Positions 25,238 through 32,989 of a stretch of 39,903 nt of DNA are shown here, piece by piece. The notes under the pieces are model-generated. The model searched no databases and was not told where the DNA came from. It was given only the letters and a program-made list of their open reading frames with translations. Location: NCBI GenBank assembly GCA_045809925.1, contig JBJMWX010000135.1:1-39903 (forward strand), given 5' to 3'. Made by a program: the position numbers and the translations under genes. How positions within the stretch are numbered: the first letter of the stretch is position 1; each line of letters opens with the position of its first letter. Source of the stretch: CADDYX01 sp045809925. GTDB taxonomy: Bacteria > Verrucomicrobiota > Verrucomicrobiia > Chthoniobacterales > UBA10450.

Positions 25238-26355
25238 ACCGCCAGCCCGCGTGCGGCCAATTCTTTGCTCGCGTCGGCAACGCGATCGACTGCGCTCTGG
25301 CCTTCGAGCCACTCGGCCAGGTCAACGAGCCCGGCCTCTAGTTTCACCTTCGGCTCGTAGCCGAGAACTTTTCGCGCCAGCGTTATATCGGCGAAGCAAT
25401 TACGGATATCGCCAACCCGACACCTGCCCACGATCTCCTGTTCAATCTCCTCCTTGCCGAGCGCCGAAGCCATCCGCGTCGCGATTTCATTGATCGAGTA
25501 ATGGTGGCCGCTGCCAACGTTGAACACGTGACCGGCCGCTTCCGGTTTTTCGAGCGCGAGGCAGCAAGCCTGCGCCACATCGTGGACGCTGACGAAATCG
25601 CGCCGCTGTTCGCCGTCTTCGTTCACCAAGGGCGCTTTGTTGTTTAGAAAACGCGATGCGAAAATCGCAAGAACCCCGGTATAGGGATTCGAAAGCGCCT
25701 GCCGCGTGCCATAGATGTTGAAGAACCTCAGGCCGACGGTCGCGATGCCGTAGGCACGGCCGACCGTCATACAGAGGCGTTCCTGCTGATATTTCGAGAT
25801 GGCGTAAACCGAAGGCACAGCCGGGCATTTCGTCTCCGGTGTCGGCACTGGCGTGAGCGCTTCTCCGTCAAGATCGCGGATTTCCCAGTCGTGGGCGCGC
25901 AGCTGCTCGATGGTCCGTTCCGCGCCCGGCGCGAGCTCGCCGTCCGCGGGGCGGTAGAGGCCTTCGCCGTAAATGCTCATGCTCGAGGCAACGACCAGCC
26001 GCTCCACCGGCTTCTGCGCCAGCGCTTCGAGTAAGACCGCCGTCCCATCGCCGTTGATGCTCGTGTAATTGGCAATCTCGTACATGCTTTGCCCGACCCC
26101 GACCGTCGCGGCGAAATGGAACACTGCCTCCACGCCGTTAACCGCCCGTCGCACGACCGACTCGTCGCGAATGTCGCCGACGACGAGTTCAACCTCCGGA
26201 GCGAGATACTCCGGTCGTTCCGCGCCGTCGCCGTGCACCTGCGGAGCTAAATTGTCCAGCGCCCGGACTTTGTAGCCGCGTTCGAGCAGAAGGTCGGCCA
26301 GATGCGAGCCGACGAAGCCTGCGCCCCCTGTGATCAGGATCGTCTTAGCACCCAT
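25234..26355 (-). CDS. NAD-dependent epimerase/dehydratase (extended SDR)
   Basis: First gene of the glycan operon; an extended SDR of 373 residues acting on a nucleotide sugar. The NAD motif is ILITGGAGFVGSHLADLLL, followed by GDIRDESVV, FHFAATVGVGQSMYE, VASSMSIYGEG and the catalytic YAISKYQQE (Tyr and Lys three apart). Then come LRFFNIYGTRQALSNPYTG and DFVSVHDVAQA. An insert between the SSMSIYGEG strand and the YxxxK helix (TPVPTPETKCP region) is seen in dTDP-L-rhamnose 4-epimerase-like enzymes, which I consider the closest named relatives. ATG 26355 has no obvious Shine-Dalgarno. The operon promoter must lie in the 398-base gap toward the sigma factor gene. Confidence 0.9.
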   Translation of the reverse strand: MGAKTILITGGAGFVGSHLADLLLERGYKVRALDNLAPQVHGDGAERPEYLAPEVELVVGDIRDESVVRRAVNGVEAVFHFAATVGVGQSMYEIANYTSINGDGTAVLLEALAQKPVERLVVASSMSIYGEGLYRPADGELAPGAERTIEQLRAHDWEIRDLDGEALTPVPTPETKCPAVPSVYAISKYQQERLCMTVGRAYGIATVGLRFFNIYGTRQALSNPYTGVLAIFASRFLNNKAPLVNEDGEQRRDFVSVHDVAQACCLALEKPEAAGHVFNVGSGHHYSINEIATRMASALGKEEIEQEIVGRCRVGDIRNCFADITLARKVLGYEPKVKLEAGLVDLAEWLEGQSAVDRVADASKELAARGLAV

Positions 26356-26753
26356 CGTTAATGGCAGGACTGGCCGCGGTGCGTGAAAGTGGAGGCTATT
26401 TGCATCTCAATAAGGGACAATCCGAGCGGGTAAAATTTGTGCGGCGCCGCGCCTGCCAAAAAGCAAACGACCGGTGAAGCGGCTGCGGCTACGCGTAAAA
26501 CGCAAAGCGTTGCCGGGCTGGATTCATTTATTTCTTCCGCGCAACACGGTGGCCGACGTTTTGTTCCATTTTAAAGAGGAAAACTCCCTCGGAAAATCGT
26601 CCTCAAAAACATTGAACAAAATACATCCGCGGGCTGTCAGTAATCCGAATAATTAACCTTGTTAACAATTTTTCGAAATGACGGAAGGCGCAGCACACGG
26701 CGGTCCGAGCCAGGTGGCAACCGCGGCGCAGCGCGCTTCTGCCCCCAAAGAAC
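26356..26753. other. 398-bp divergent intergenic region
   Basis: Non-coding gap between the glycan operon and the sigma factor gene, more AT-rich than its surroundings (especially 26540-26680). It should hold promoters in both directions, but I find no pair of hexamers good enough to call. A small inverted repeat, TTAAC-CTT-GTTAA, lies at 26653-26665 and could be an operator. A 60-codon GTG frame at 26474-26656 has no Shine-Dalgarno and no protein-like composition. Confidence 0.5.
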
Positions 26754-27623
26754 ATGAGATCCTCTTTTATGGCTGCCGAAGATAGCGATACCGGAATAAA
26801 AATTTACCTGCGGGAGATCGGGCAAATCCCGCTCCTGACGCCGGAGCAGGAGATTGAGCTCGCCGCCAAGATCAAAAAGGGCGACCGCGAGGCGCGCGCC
26901 CTGATGATTCGCTCGAACCTGCGGTTGGTGGTGAAAATCGCGCACGATTATGCCAACCTTGGCCTGCCGCTCCTCGACCTGATCAGCGAAGGCAACATCG
27001 GCCTCATGAAGGCGGTTGAACGCTTCGATCCCGCAAAGGGTGGCAAGCTCTCAACTTACGCCGCGTGGTGGATCAAGCAGTCGATCAAGCGCGCACTGGC
27101 CAACCAGTCGAAGACGATCCGGCTGCCGGTTCACCTCGTCGACAAGATCTCGAAAATGCGCCGTGTTTCGCTCCAGATGAGCGAAGAACTGGGACGCGAA
27201 CCGACCGACGACGAGCTCGGCGAAGAGATCGGCATCGCCGCCGGAAAAGTCTCGCAGTTGAAGACTGTCTCGATTCGGCCGGCCTCCCTCGACGCGCCGA
27301 TCAGCGACGACGATTCGACCGAGTTTGGCGAGATCGTCGGGGACGAGGAAGCTCAGACGCCGTTCGAATTGCTGCGCGACAAGAACTTGCGCAACGAGGT
27401 CGGCGGTCTCCTCGACGTCCTCGATGATCGCGAGAAGAAGATCATTTTCCAGCGGTTTGGACTGGATGGTGGCAAGCCGAAGACCCTCGAGGAAGTCGGC
27501 AAGAAGTTCGGCGTCACGCGAGAGCGCATCCGGCAGTTGCAGAACATTGCGCTTTCCAAATTGCGCCGGGCATTGAGCAAGAAAGAAAAGCCGGTCGACG
27601 TCGAACTGCCGGTAGAAGTTTAA
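26754..27623 (+). CDS. sigma-70 family RNA polymerase sigma factor (RpoD/SigA-like, short)
   Basis: Sigma factor of 289 residues. Region 1.2 is IKIYLREIGQIPLLTPEQE. Region 2 has RSNLRLVVKIAHDYANLGLPLLDLISEGNIGLMKAVERFDP and STYAAWWIKQSIKRAL (core binding and -10 recognition). Region 3 has DKISKMRRVSLQMSEELGREP. Region 4.2 has TLEEVGKKFGVTRERIRQLQNIALSKLR (-35 recognition). Region 1.1 and the long non-conserved insert of RpoD are absent, so it may be a group 2 factor or a minimal primary one. ATG 26754 and ATG 26769 (MAAEDSDTG) are both possible starts. The gene stands alone, ends in a strong terminator and is transcribed away from the glycan operon. Confidence 0.94.
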   Translation: MRSSFMAAEDSDTGIKIYLREIGQIPLLTPEQEIELAAKIKKGDREARALMIRSNLRLVVKIAHDYANLGLPLLDLISEGNIGLMKAVERFDPAKGGKLSTYAAWWIKQSIKRALANQSKTIRLPVHLVDKISKMRRVSLQMSEELGREPTDDELGEEIGIAAGKVSQLKTVSIRPASLDAPISDDDSTEFGEIVGDEEAQTPFELLRDKNLRNEVGGLLDVLDDREKKIIFQRFGLDGGKPKTLEEVGKKFGVTRERIRQLQNIALSKLRRALSKKEKPVDVELPVEV

Positions 27624-27646
27624 GGAAAGAGAGCTGTTTGGTTTAG

Positions 27647-27680
27647 GCGCGCGGGTGGAAACATCCGCGCGCTTTTTCTT
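27647..27680 (+). terminator. intrinsic terminator of the sigma factor gene
   Basis: Inverted repeat GCGCGCGGGTG / CATCCGCGCGC (11 pairs including one G-T) closed by a GAAA tetraloop and followed directly by TTTTTCTT. It begins 24 bases after the stop codon. It is oriented for plus-strand transcription only, because the opposite strand has no T run after the stem. Confidence 0.93.
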
Positions 27681-27733
27681 GGCAGGGCGCCGCCCCGAGC
27701 CGGCCGTGGACCTCTCGGAGAGGTGTCCCGCCG

Positions 27734-29194
27734 TTAGTCCATCATCGACTCGCCGGTCGGCCGTTCGTCTCCGCCGTCAAAATTGTCGCGCGCCTGGCGG
27801 ACTTGGACCGAGTCGAACATGGTGCCGCGGGCATGCACATCGGTGAGCACGACGAGATTGTCACCCGCTTTAGTTAAGCCTGCGTCCGCAAGAATCTTCT
27901 CCGCCGAGCCGATCGTCGCATTCGGATCGTCCTTGAACTTCATCAGGACGGGGTGCGTTCCCCAGCAGAGCGCGAGCTGCCGGTAAACCTGCTCACTGGG
28001 CGTAAAGGCGAAAATGGGCGAACGCTGCGGCCGCAGATTGGCCACGTAGCGAGCCATCGTCCCGTGGCGGGTAAAAACAATGAGCTTCGAACCACGCAGC
28101 GAGTTAGCCAGGACGACGGCCGACATGACCGTCTTCTGCCGCTCGTCCCGCAGCCGCGCTTCACTCGCGTAACCAGCCCCGCCGCTCCGCTCGATCCGGC
28201 AGGCCACGCGTTCCAGGACCTTCACGCACTCTACGGGATAGCGGCCCGCGGAGGTTTCGCCCGTCAGCAGGAGCGCATCGGACTGCTCGAAGACGGCGTT
28301 CGCCACGTCGGTGACTTCCGCCCGCGTCGGGACCGGGTTATCAACCATCGACTCAAGCAAATGCGTCGCGAGGATGACGGGTTTTCCGGCACGAATGCAG
28401 TGCTTCACGATCCGGCGCTGGGTCGTCGGCAGCTCCTCCATCGGCATCTCGATGCCAAGATCACCGCGCGCGATCAGCACCGCATCGGCTCCTTCGATCA
28501 TTTCGTCCAGCGACTCGACCGCCGATTGGGTCTCGATCTTCGCCACGACCGCAGCGGTGCTGCGCAACTTCTGCAACTCGCGCCGAAGCGCCTGCAGATC
28601 CCGTTGGTCGTGCGCGAAACTGAGTGCGACAAAGTCGACCCCGAGCTCGGCGCCAAGCGCGACGTCGTCGAAGTCCTTGGGGGTGAGCGGCGGCAGCCGG
28701 ACATGCACACCCGGCAGGTTGATGTGGCGATGTGATGACAGCTTGCCCGGCGTGAGCGCCTCGCAAATCAGCCGCTGCTTCTGCTTCTTCAGCACCCGCA
28801 GCCGAATGACGCCGTTGTCGACCAGCACGGTGTTGCCAACCGCACAGTCCGGAACGAGCCCCGGATAATTGACGGTGACCGAGTTTTCCACAGTTGGCTT
28901 CGCCTTCCCGACTGTCAGCTCGATTTTGTCGCCGATCTGAAGCGGGATTTCGTGCTTCACCGGACCGGTGCGGATCGCAGGTCCCTGCGTGTCGAGCATG
29001 ATCGCGATCCCGCGACCGAGCCGGCGCGCAATCTTGCGGACGCGTGGCACGACCTCACGGACCCAATCGTGCTGGGCGTGGCTCATATTCAGCCGGAACA
29101 TGTCCGCGCCGGCGCGGATCATCTGTTCGAGCGTCCTGGGCGAATCGGACGCGGGACCGAGGGTGCAGATGATTTTCGTTTTGCGCATGGGCAT
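27734..29194 (-). CDS. pyk: pyruvate kinase
   Basis: Glycolytic enzyme converting phosphoenolpyruvate and ADP to pyruvate and ATP. From ATG 29194 it has 486 residues, normal for the family. Landmarks are RKTKIICTLGPASDSP at the N-terminus, FRLNMSHAQHDW, the metal/phosphate region MLDTQGPAIRTG, VALSFAHDQRDL, the active-site stretch VVAKIETQSAVESLDEMI, then ARGDLGIEMPMEELP, THLLESMVDNPVPTRAEVTDVANAV and LTGETSAGRYPVE. The C-terminal allosteric-type domain is present. Classical K-R-P variations appear in the B domain, but no key residue is obviously lost. ATGs at 29188 and 29236 are alternative starts. It is monocistronic between two divergently or convergently oriented neighbours. Confidence 0.97.
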   Translation of the reverse strand: MPMRKTKIICTLGPASDSPRTLEQMIRAGADMFRLNMSHAQHDWVREVVPRVRKIARRLGRGIAIMLDTQGPAIRTGPVKHEIPLQIGDKIELTVGKAKPTVENSVTVNYPGLVPDCAVGNTVLVDNGVIRLRVLKKQKQRLICEALTPGKLSSHRHINLPGVHVRLPPLTPKDFDDVALGAELGVDFVALSFAHDQRDLQALRRELQKLRSTAAVVAKIETQSAVESLDEMIEGADAVLIARGDLGIEMPMEELPTTQRRIVKHCIRAGKPVILATHLLESMVDNPVPTRAEVTDVANAVFEQSDALLLTGETSAGRYPVECVKVLERVACRIERSGGAGYASEARLRDERQKTVMSAVVLANSLRGSKLIVFTRHGTMARYVANLRPQRSPIFAFTPSEQVYRQLALCWGTHPVLMKFKDDPNATIGSAEKILADAGLTKAGDNLVVLTDVHARGTMFDSVQVRQARDNFDGGDERPTGESMMD

Positions 29195-29241
29195 GGATTC
29201 GGTTTGCAGAGTCCGAAGCAAAGCCGATCTAGTCAACGGCG

Positions 29242-29796
29242 ATGCATCCGAGTTCGTTCGACAAAATGACCGACTTTCGCCGGAAGTATCTGGCCGGTCG
29301 GGAGGGCGAACAGCTGACCATTATCGATCTCGGCAGCCAGGAAATCATCACACCGGGCAGCTCAGGCACTTATCGGCCGCTCTTTACGGAACCGAACTGG
29401 CGCTACATCGGCGTCGACATGGCGGCGGGACAAAACGTCGATGTCGTGCTGGCCGATCCGTACGACTGGCGCGAAATCGACGCGGCAAGCGCGGACGTTC
29501 TGATCAGCGGTCAAACCTTCGAGCACACGGAGTTCTTCTGGCTCACCATGCAGCAGATTGCGCGCGCCCTGAAGCCGAACGGCGTCTGCTGCATCATCGC
29601 GCCCTCCAGCGGTCCAGAGCACCGTTTCCCAGTCGATTGCTGGAGGGTTTATCCGGATGGGCTGCGAGCGGTGGCGCGCTACGCCGAGCTCGAGGTCCTC
29701 GAGGCGTGGACGCAGTGGGACGCCCTCCCGCAGTACGACAACGAGAGCAATAAATGGCACGATTCCGTGCTCGTGGCGCGCAAGCCGGCGCGGTAA
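29242..29796 (+). CDS. small class I SAM-dependent methyltransferase-like protein
   Basis: Protein of 184 residues with a reduced methyltransferase fold. Motif I reads TIIDLGSQE (canonical DxGxG weakened to DLGSQ). The second acidic strand is YIGVDMAAGQNVDVVL, motif IV-like ADVLISGQTFEHTEFFW, and post-motif IARALKPNGVCCIIAPS, which matches Methyltransf_11 proteins. It contains PEHRFPVDCWRVYPDGL, seen in cell-surface-glycan-associated relatives. It starts 47 bases from the divergent pyruvate kinase ATG and ends 10 bases before rnhB. Substrate unknown. Confidence 0.82.
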   Translation: MHPSSFDKMTDFRRKYLAGREGEQLTIIDLGSQEIITPGSSGTYRPLFTEPNWRYIGVDMAAGQNVDVVLADPYDWREIDAASADVLISGQTFEHTEFFWLTMQQIARALKPNGVCCIIAPSSGPEHRFPVDCWRVYPDGLRAVARYAELEVLEAWTQWDALPQYDNESNKWHDSVLVARKPAR

Positions 29797-29806
29797 TTTC
29801 AGCACG

Positions 29807-30439
29807 ATGCGCCGCTGCGGCTTTCGACACGAGAAGAAGCTTCGTGCCATCGGGATCACCCGCATCGGTGGGATCGACGAAGCGGGCCGCGGCGCGCTCG
29901 CCGGGCCGGTCGTAGCGGCAGCGGTGATCCTGCCGGAGAAATTCCGGCACAAAAAACTGAACGACTCGAAGCAGCTCCTGCCGGACTTGCGGCAGAAAAT
30001 CTACGGGGAGCTGGTCGCGAACTCGCAGATCGTCTGGGCGGTGGGGATTGTCGATTCGCTCGAAATCGACCGGATCAACATTTTGCGCGCCAGCCACAAG
30101 GCGATGCGACTGGCGCTGGAAGCTCTCGCCCTGCAACCGCAACATGTGCTGATCGACGGACGACCGGTGTTCCCGTTTCCTCTCCCGCAAACGGCAATCA
30201 TCGACGGTGATTGCTTCAGCCTTACGATCGCAGCTGCGAGCGTGATCGCCAAAGTGACGCGCGATGCAATCATGCGCGATTTCTGCGCTCAGTTCCCGGA
30301 ATATTGCTTCAGCCAGCACAAAGGCTACGGCACCGAACTGCACCTCCTGAAGCTGCATGAGCTTGGCCCCTGCCCTATTCATCGACGTTCTTTCGAGCCG
30401 GTAGCGCAGCCGCTTTTCGACTTCGCGGCAGCCTTGTAG
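29807..30439 (+). CDS. rnhB: ribonuclease HII
   Basis: Endonuclease removing RNA, especially single ribonucleotides, from DNA hybrids; cytoplasmic, 210 residues. The active-site opening is GGIDEAGRGALAGPVV (Asp 24, Glu 25), followed by LNDSKQLLPDLRQ, LIDGRPVFPF and TIAAASVIAKVTRDAIM, and the C-terminal FSQHKGYGTELH. ATG 29807 is the natural start; longer frames overlap the preceding methyltransferase. The stop codon lies inside a 67-bp palindromic element (30435-30501) that also carries the start of the next gene. Confidence 0.96.
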   Translation: MRRCGFRHEKKLRAIGITRIGGIDEAGRGALAGPVVAAAVILPEKFRHKKLNDSKQLLPDLRQKIYGELVANSQIVWAVGIVDSLEIDRINILRASHKAMRLALEALALQPQHVLIDGRPVFPFPLPQTAIIDGDCFSLTIAAASVIAKVTRDAIMRDFCAQFPEYCFSQHKGYGTELHLLKLHELGPCPIHRRSFEPVAQPLFDFAAAL

Positions 30440-30501
30440 CGGCGTCTATGACCGCCGAGTCTTTGCTGCGGTTTTTTCGGCGCTCGCGGACCGCCGCTAC
30501 A
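30435..30501. repeat. 67-bp palindromic element, copy A (spans rnhB stop and yraN start)
   Basis: Ends are perfect inverted repeats: TGTAGCGGCG at 30435-30444 and CGCCGCTACA at 30492-30501. The right half contains GCGGACCGCCGCTACA, close to the right half of the equally long element at 38403-38469. The rnhB stop codon and the yraN ATG (30448) both fall in it, and it encodes about the first 18 residues of the YraN protein, a part that is not conserved in that family. Confidence 0.65.
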
Positions 30502-30888
30502 GTGCAGCCTACGAGTCGCGAGCGCGGGCACGGCGGCGAGAAACTCGCCGCGAAATTCCTCCGCCGGCAGGGTTACAAAATTCTCTACCGCAACTTCCGC
30601 GGACGCACCGGCGGCGAAATTGACCTCGTCTGCCGCGACGGTGACACGCTTGTTTTCGTGGAAGTCAAAACCCGCGGGACGGAGACCTTCGGGCGCCCGT
30701 TTGAGGCAGTCCGGCGCGACCAGCAGCACCGCATTTCCCGTGGTGCGCTCGCCTGGCTGCGGCTGCTCGATAATCCCGAGATTCTCTTCCGTTTCGATGT
30801 TGTGGAAGTAATGATGCGTGATGGAATGCCGCCGCAGCTCGAGCTCATTCGCGACGCGTTCAGACTGCCGCAGGCGTATATCTACTGA
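30448..30888 (+). CDS. yraN: UPF0102/YraN family endonuclease-like protein
   Basis: Protein of 146 residues with the restriction-endonuclease-like (Holliday-junction-resolvase-like) core of the YraN family: RERGHGGEKLAAKFLRRQGY, then RTGGEIDLVCRDG and LVFVEVKTRG, where the Asp, Glu and Lys form the expected metal-binding motif. Its usual neighbour is rnhB, as here (8-base gap), so the pair is probably one operon. The N-terminal ~18 residues, MTAESLLRFFRRSRTAAT, are encoded by the palindromic element at 30435-30501. A start further inside is conceivable, but no in-frame ATG precedes the conserved core. Function in vivo is not established. Confidence 0.93.
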   Translation: MTAESLLRFFRRSRTAATVQPTSRERGHGGEKLAAKFLRRQGYKILYRNFRGRTGGEIDLVCRDGDTLVFVEVKTRGTETFGRPFEAVRRDQQHRISRGALAWLRLLDNPEILFRFDVVEVMMRDGMPPQLELIRDAFRLPQAYIY

Positions 30889-32178
30889 ATGAAGTGGCTG
30901 CTGGTTGCGCTGGCATTTGCAACTTTAACTGCGAACGCACAAACGCTCACCGGCAAAGCGGCGCTCTTAGGTGATTGGACGCAGGATGCGCCAGGGGTGA
31001 GCCGGAGGATCACCGTTGAAGACTTGCCACCACCATTTTCGACTGACTCTGTCGACAACGGTCCCCGCGTTGTCGCACGTCCGGCGGATGCGCGCCTGCG
31101 GGTCCCGCCTGGATTCGCGATCGAGCAGTACGCGAGCGGATTTCGTAATCCGCGCTTTCTGCTGACAGCGCCGAATGGCGACATCTTCGTGACCGAAAGC
31201 CGCGTCCACGCGATCAAGGTGCTGCGGGACACGAACGGAAAGGGCAAACCGGACGTAACCGAGACGTTCGCCTCTGGCGGAATGAACGAGCCATTCGGCC
31301 TTGCCTTCTATCCACCCGGGCCCGACCCGCAGTGGCTCTACATCGCGAACACGGATGGAGTCGTTCGTATCCCCTATCAGAATGGTGATCTGAAAGCACG
31401 AGGGGCAGCGGAGAAGCTGGCCAACGCCGACCTCTCTCGCGGCGGTCTGCTGCGCGGCGGCGGGCACTGGACACGGGACATCGTATTCTCGCCCGACGGC
31501 AAAAAAATGTACGTTTCAATCGGGTCCTACTCGAACGTCTCGGACAACGCGAACGAATCGGATCGAGCTCGTATCTTCCAGTTCAATCCTGACGGGACTG
31601 ATCGCAAAGTGTTCGCCTGGGGTGTGCGCAACGCGGTTGGGATCGCGTTCCGCCCCGGCACCAGCGATCTGTGGATGAGTGTAAACGAGCGCGACGAGCT
31701 CGGCGATGATCTCGTTCCGGATTACATCAGCAGCGTGCAACCGGGTGGGTTCTACGGCTGGCCGTGGTTTTACCTCGGTAACCACGAGGATCCGCGCCAC
31801 AAAGGGAAACACCGCGAACTGGACGGCAAAGTAATCCTGCCCGACGTCCTGACACAGAGCCACGTCGCGTCCCTCAACTTGTGCTTCTACACCGGCGAAC
31901 AGTTCCCGCCCGAATACCGTGGAAATATTTTTGCGGCATTCCATGGCTCGTGGAACCGCAAGAAGCGCGTCGGCTACAAAATCGTGTGCGTGCCGTTTGA
32001 CAACGCGACGGGCAAACCGCGCGGCGATGTCGTCGATTTCGTCACCGGTTTCGTAGCCGACAATAACGGCGTGTGGGGCCGGCCGGTCGGGATCACCGTC
32101 GCAAAAGACGGCGCGCTGCTCTTCAGCGAAGACGGCAACAAGACGATCTGGCGGGTAAGTTACTCCGAGCGGAAGTGA
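30889..32178 (+). CDS. secreted PQQ-type sugar dehydrogenase (sorbosone dehydrogenase family)
   Basis: Periplasmic protein of 429 residues with a signal peptide (MKWLLVALAFATLTANAQ). The beta-propeller of the soluble glucose/L-sorbosone dehydrogenase family is visible in LRVPPGFAIEQYASGFRNPR, ANGD-type blades (TAPNGDIFVTES), HWTRDIVFSPDGKKMYVSIGS, WGVRNAVGIAFRPGTSDLW and PGGFYGWPWFY. The C-terminal blade contains FAAFHGSWNRKKRVGYK and RPVGITVAKDGALLFSEDG. Such enzymes use PQQ and Ca2+ to oxidise sugars, but many family members have no known substrate. The ATG follows the yraN stop directly. It is unusual downstream of rnhB-yraN and is probably an added gene. The stop is one base from that of convergent rsmE. 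Confidence 0.92.
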   Translation: MKWLLVALAFATLTANAQTLTGKAALLGDWTQDAPGVSRRITVEDLPPPFSTDSVDNGPRVVARPADARLRVPPGFAIEQYASGFRNPRFLLTAPNGDIFVTESRVHAIKVLRDTNGKGKPDVTETFASGGMNEPFGLAFYPPGPDPQWLYIANTDGVVRIPYQNGDLKARGAAEKLANADLSRGGLLRGGGHWTRDIVFSPDGKKMYVSIGSYSNVSDNANESDRARIFQFNPDGTDRKVFAWGVRNAVGIAFRPGTSDLWMSVNERDELGDDLVPDYISSVQPGGFYGWPWFYLGNHEDPRHKGKHRELDGKVILPDVLTQSHVASLNLCFYTGEQFPPEYRGNIFAAFHGSWNRKKRVGYKIVCVPFDNATGKPRGDVVDFVTGFVADNNGVWGRPVGITVAKDGALLFSEDGNKTIWRVSYSERK

Positions 32179-32179
32179 T

Positions 32180-32914
32180 TCACGCCAGCAACTCGTAGGA
32201 CAACACGCTCAGGCAGTAGATCGCGGCTGTTTCAACGCGCAGGATGATGGGTCCGAGCGTGATTGGCCGGCAGCCGTTTGCCCGCGCGACGTTCAGCTCT
32301 GCCGGCGTGAAATCGCCTTCGGGACCGACCATCATCAGCACGCTTGCCGGTCGCTGATCCGTTTCCGCCAATATATTCTTCAATTGCTGCGCATCCGGCT
32401 GCAGCGAGCCGATCAACCGCAGCTCATGTCGCGCTGCATCAGCGAAGAATTCCGCCATGGGCCGCGGAGTTTTCACCTGCGGCAGCCAGTTCTGTCCGCA
32501 TTGCTTGGCGGCTTCGACCGCGATCGCCTGCCATTTGTTCCGTTTTTGCTCCGACTCTTCCGAGCCTAACCGTACAACCGTGCGATCCGAAATGATCGGC
32601 ACGATCTCGGCCGCGCCGAGCTCGACCGCTTTCTGCACGATCAGGTCCATGTTTTTGCCCTTCGGAATTGCCTGGCCAAGCGTGATCTGACACCGCAGTG
32701 GCGGCGTCGCAGTTTCGTGCAATTTGCGCAGCTCAATCCGTGAAGAGGTAACGCCCGAGACTTCGGCCGTGACTTCCCGGCCGTTGCCGTTGAACAAGGC
32801 AACACGATTCCCGGGCTCCAACCGCAAGACGTTGCGGGCATGATGCGCTTCGCCGCCGGTCAGCACGAGCGCATCCGGATCCCACTCCCCCGGCGCGATG
32901 TAAAACCGATGCAT
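32180..32914 (-). CDS. rsmE: 16S rRNA m3U1498 methyltransferase RsmE
   Basis: SPOUT-class methyltransferase of 244 residues acting on U1498 in the 30S decoding region. The N-terminal PUA-like domain has GGEAHHARNVLRLEPGNRVALFNG. The knot domain has LGQAIPKGKNMDLIVQKAVELGAAEIVPI, then SERTV-type ISDRTVVR, KWQAIAVEAAKQCGQNWLP, and the SAM-binding MMVGPEGDFTPAELN with LGPIILRVETAAI. All are family hallmarks. It lies 75 bases downstream of dnaJ on the same strand, an arrangement often seen in bacteria. Confidence 0.96.
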   Translation of the reverse strand: MHRFYIAPGEWDPDALVLTGGEAHHARNVLRLEPGNRVALFNGNGREVTAEVSGVTSSRIELRKLHETATPPLRCQITLGQAIPKGKNMDLIVQKAVELGAAEIVPIISDRTVVRLGSEESEQKRNKWQAIAVEAAKQCGQNWLPQVKTPRPMAEFFADAARHELRLIGSLQPDAQQLKNILAETDQRPASVLMMVGPEGDFTPAELNVARANGCRPITLGPIILRVETAAIYCLSVLSYELLA

Positions 32915-32989
32915 AGACCAGGTTCGTTTCTCTCCTGTTTAGCAGGATTCATGGACATCCCGGAGAGCTGTCCCTGCCATACCGAGCCT

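Noticed and set aside
26474..26656. 60-codon frame in the divergent intergenic region
   Set aside because: GTG start without a ribosome site and no recognisable protein feature.
26560..26753. Possible sigma-70 promoter for the sigma factor gene (TTGAAC near 26612, AT-rich downstream)
   Set aside because: No -10-like hexamer at acceptable spacing; too weak to annotate.
32915..32989. Short CCTG/CAGG inverted repeat between rsmE and dnaJ
   Set aside because: Only a 4-bp stem and no T run, so not a credible terminator.
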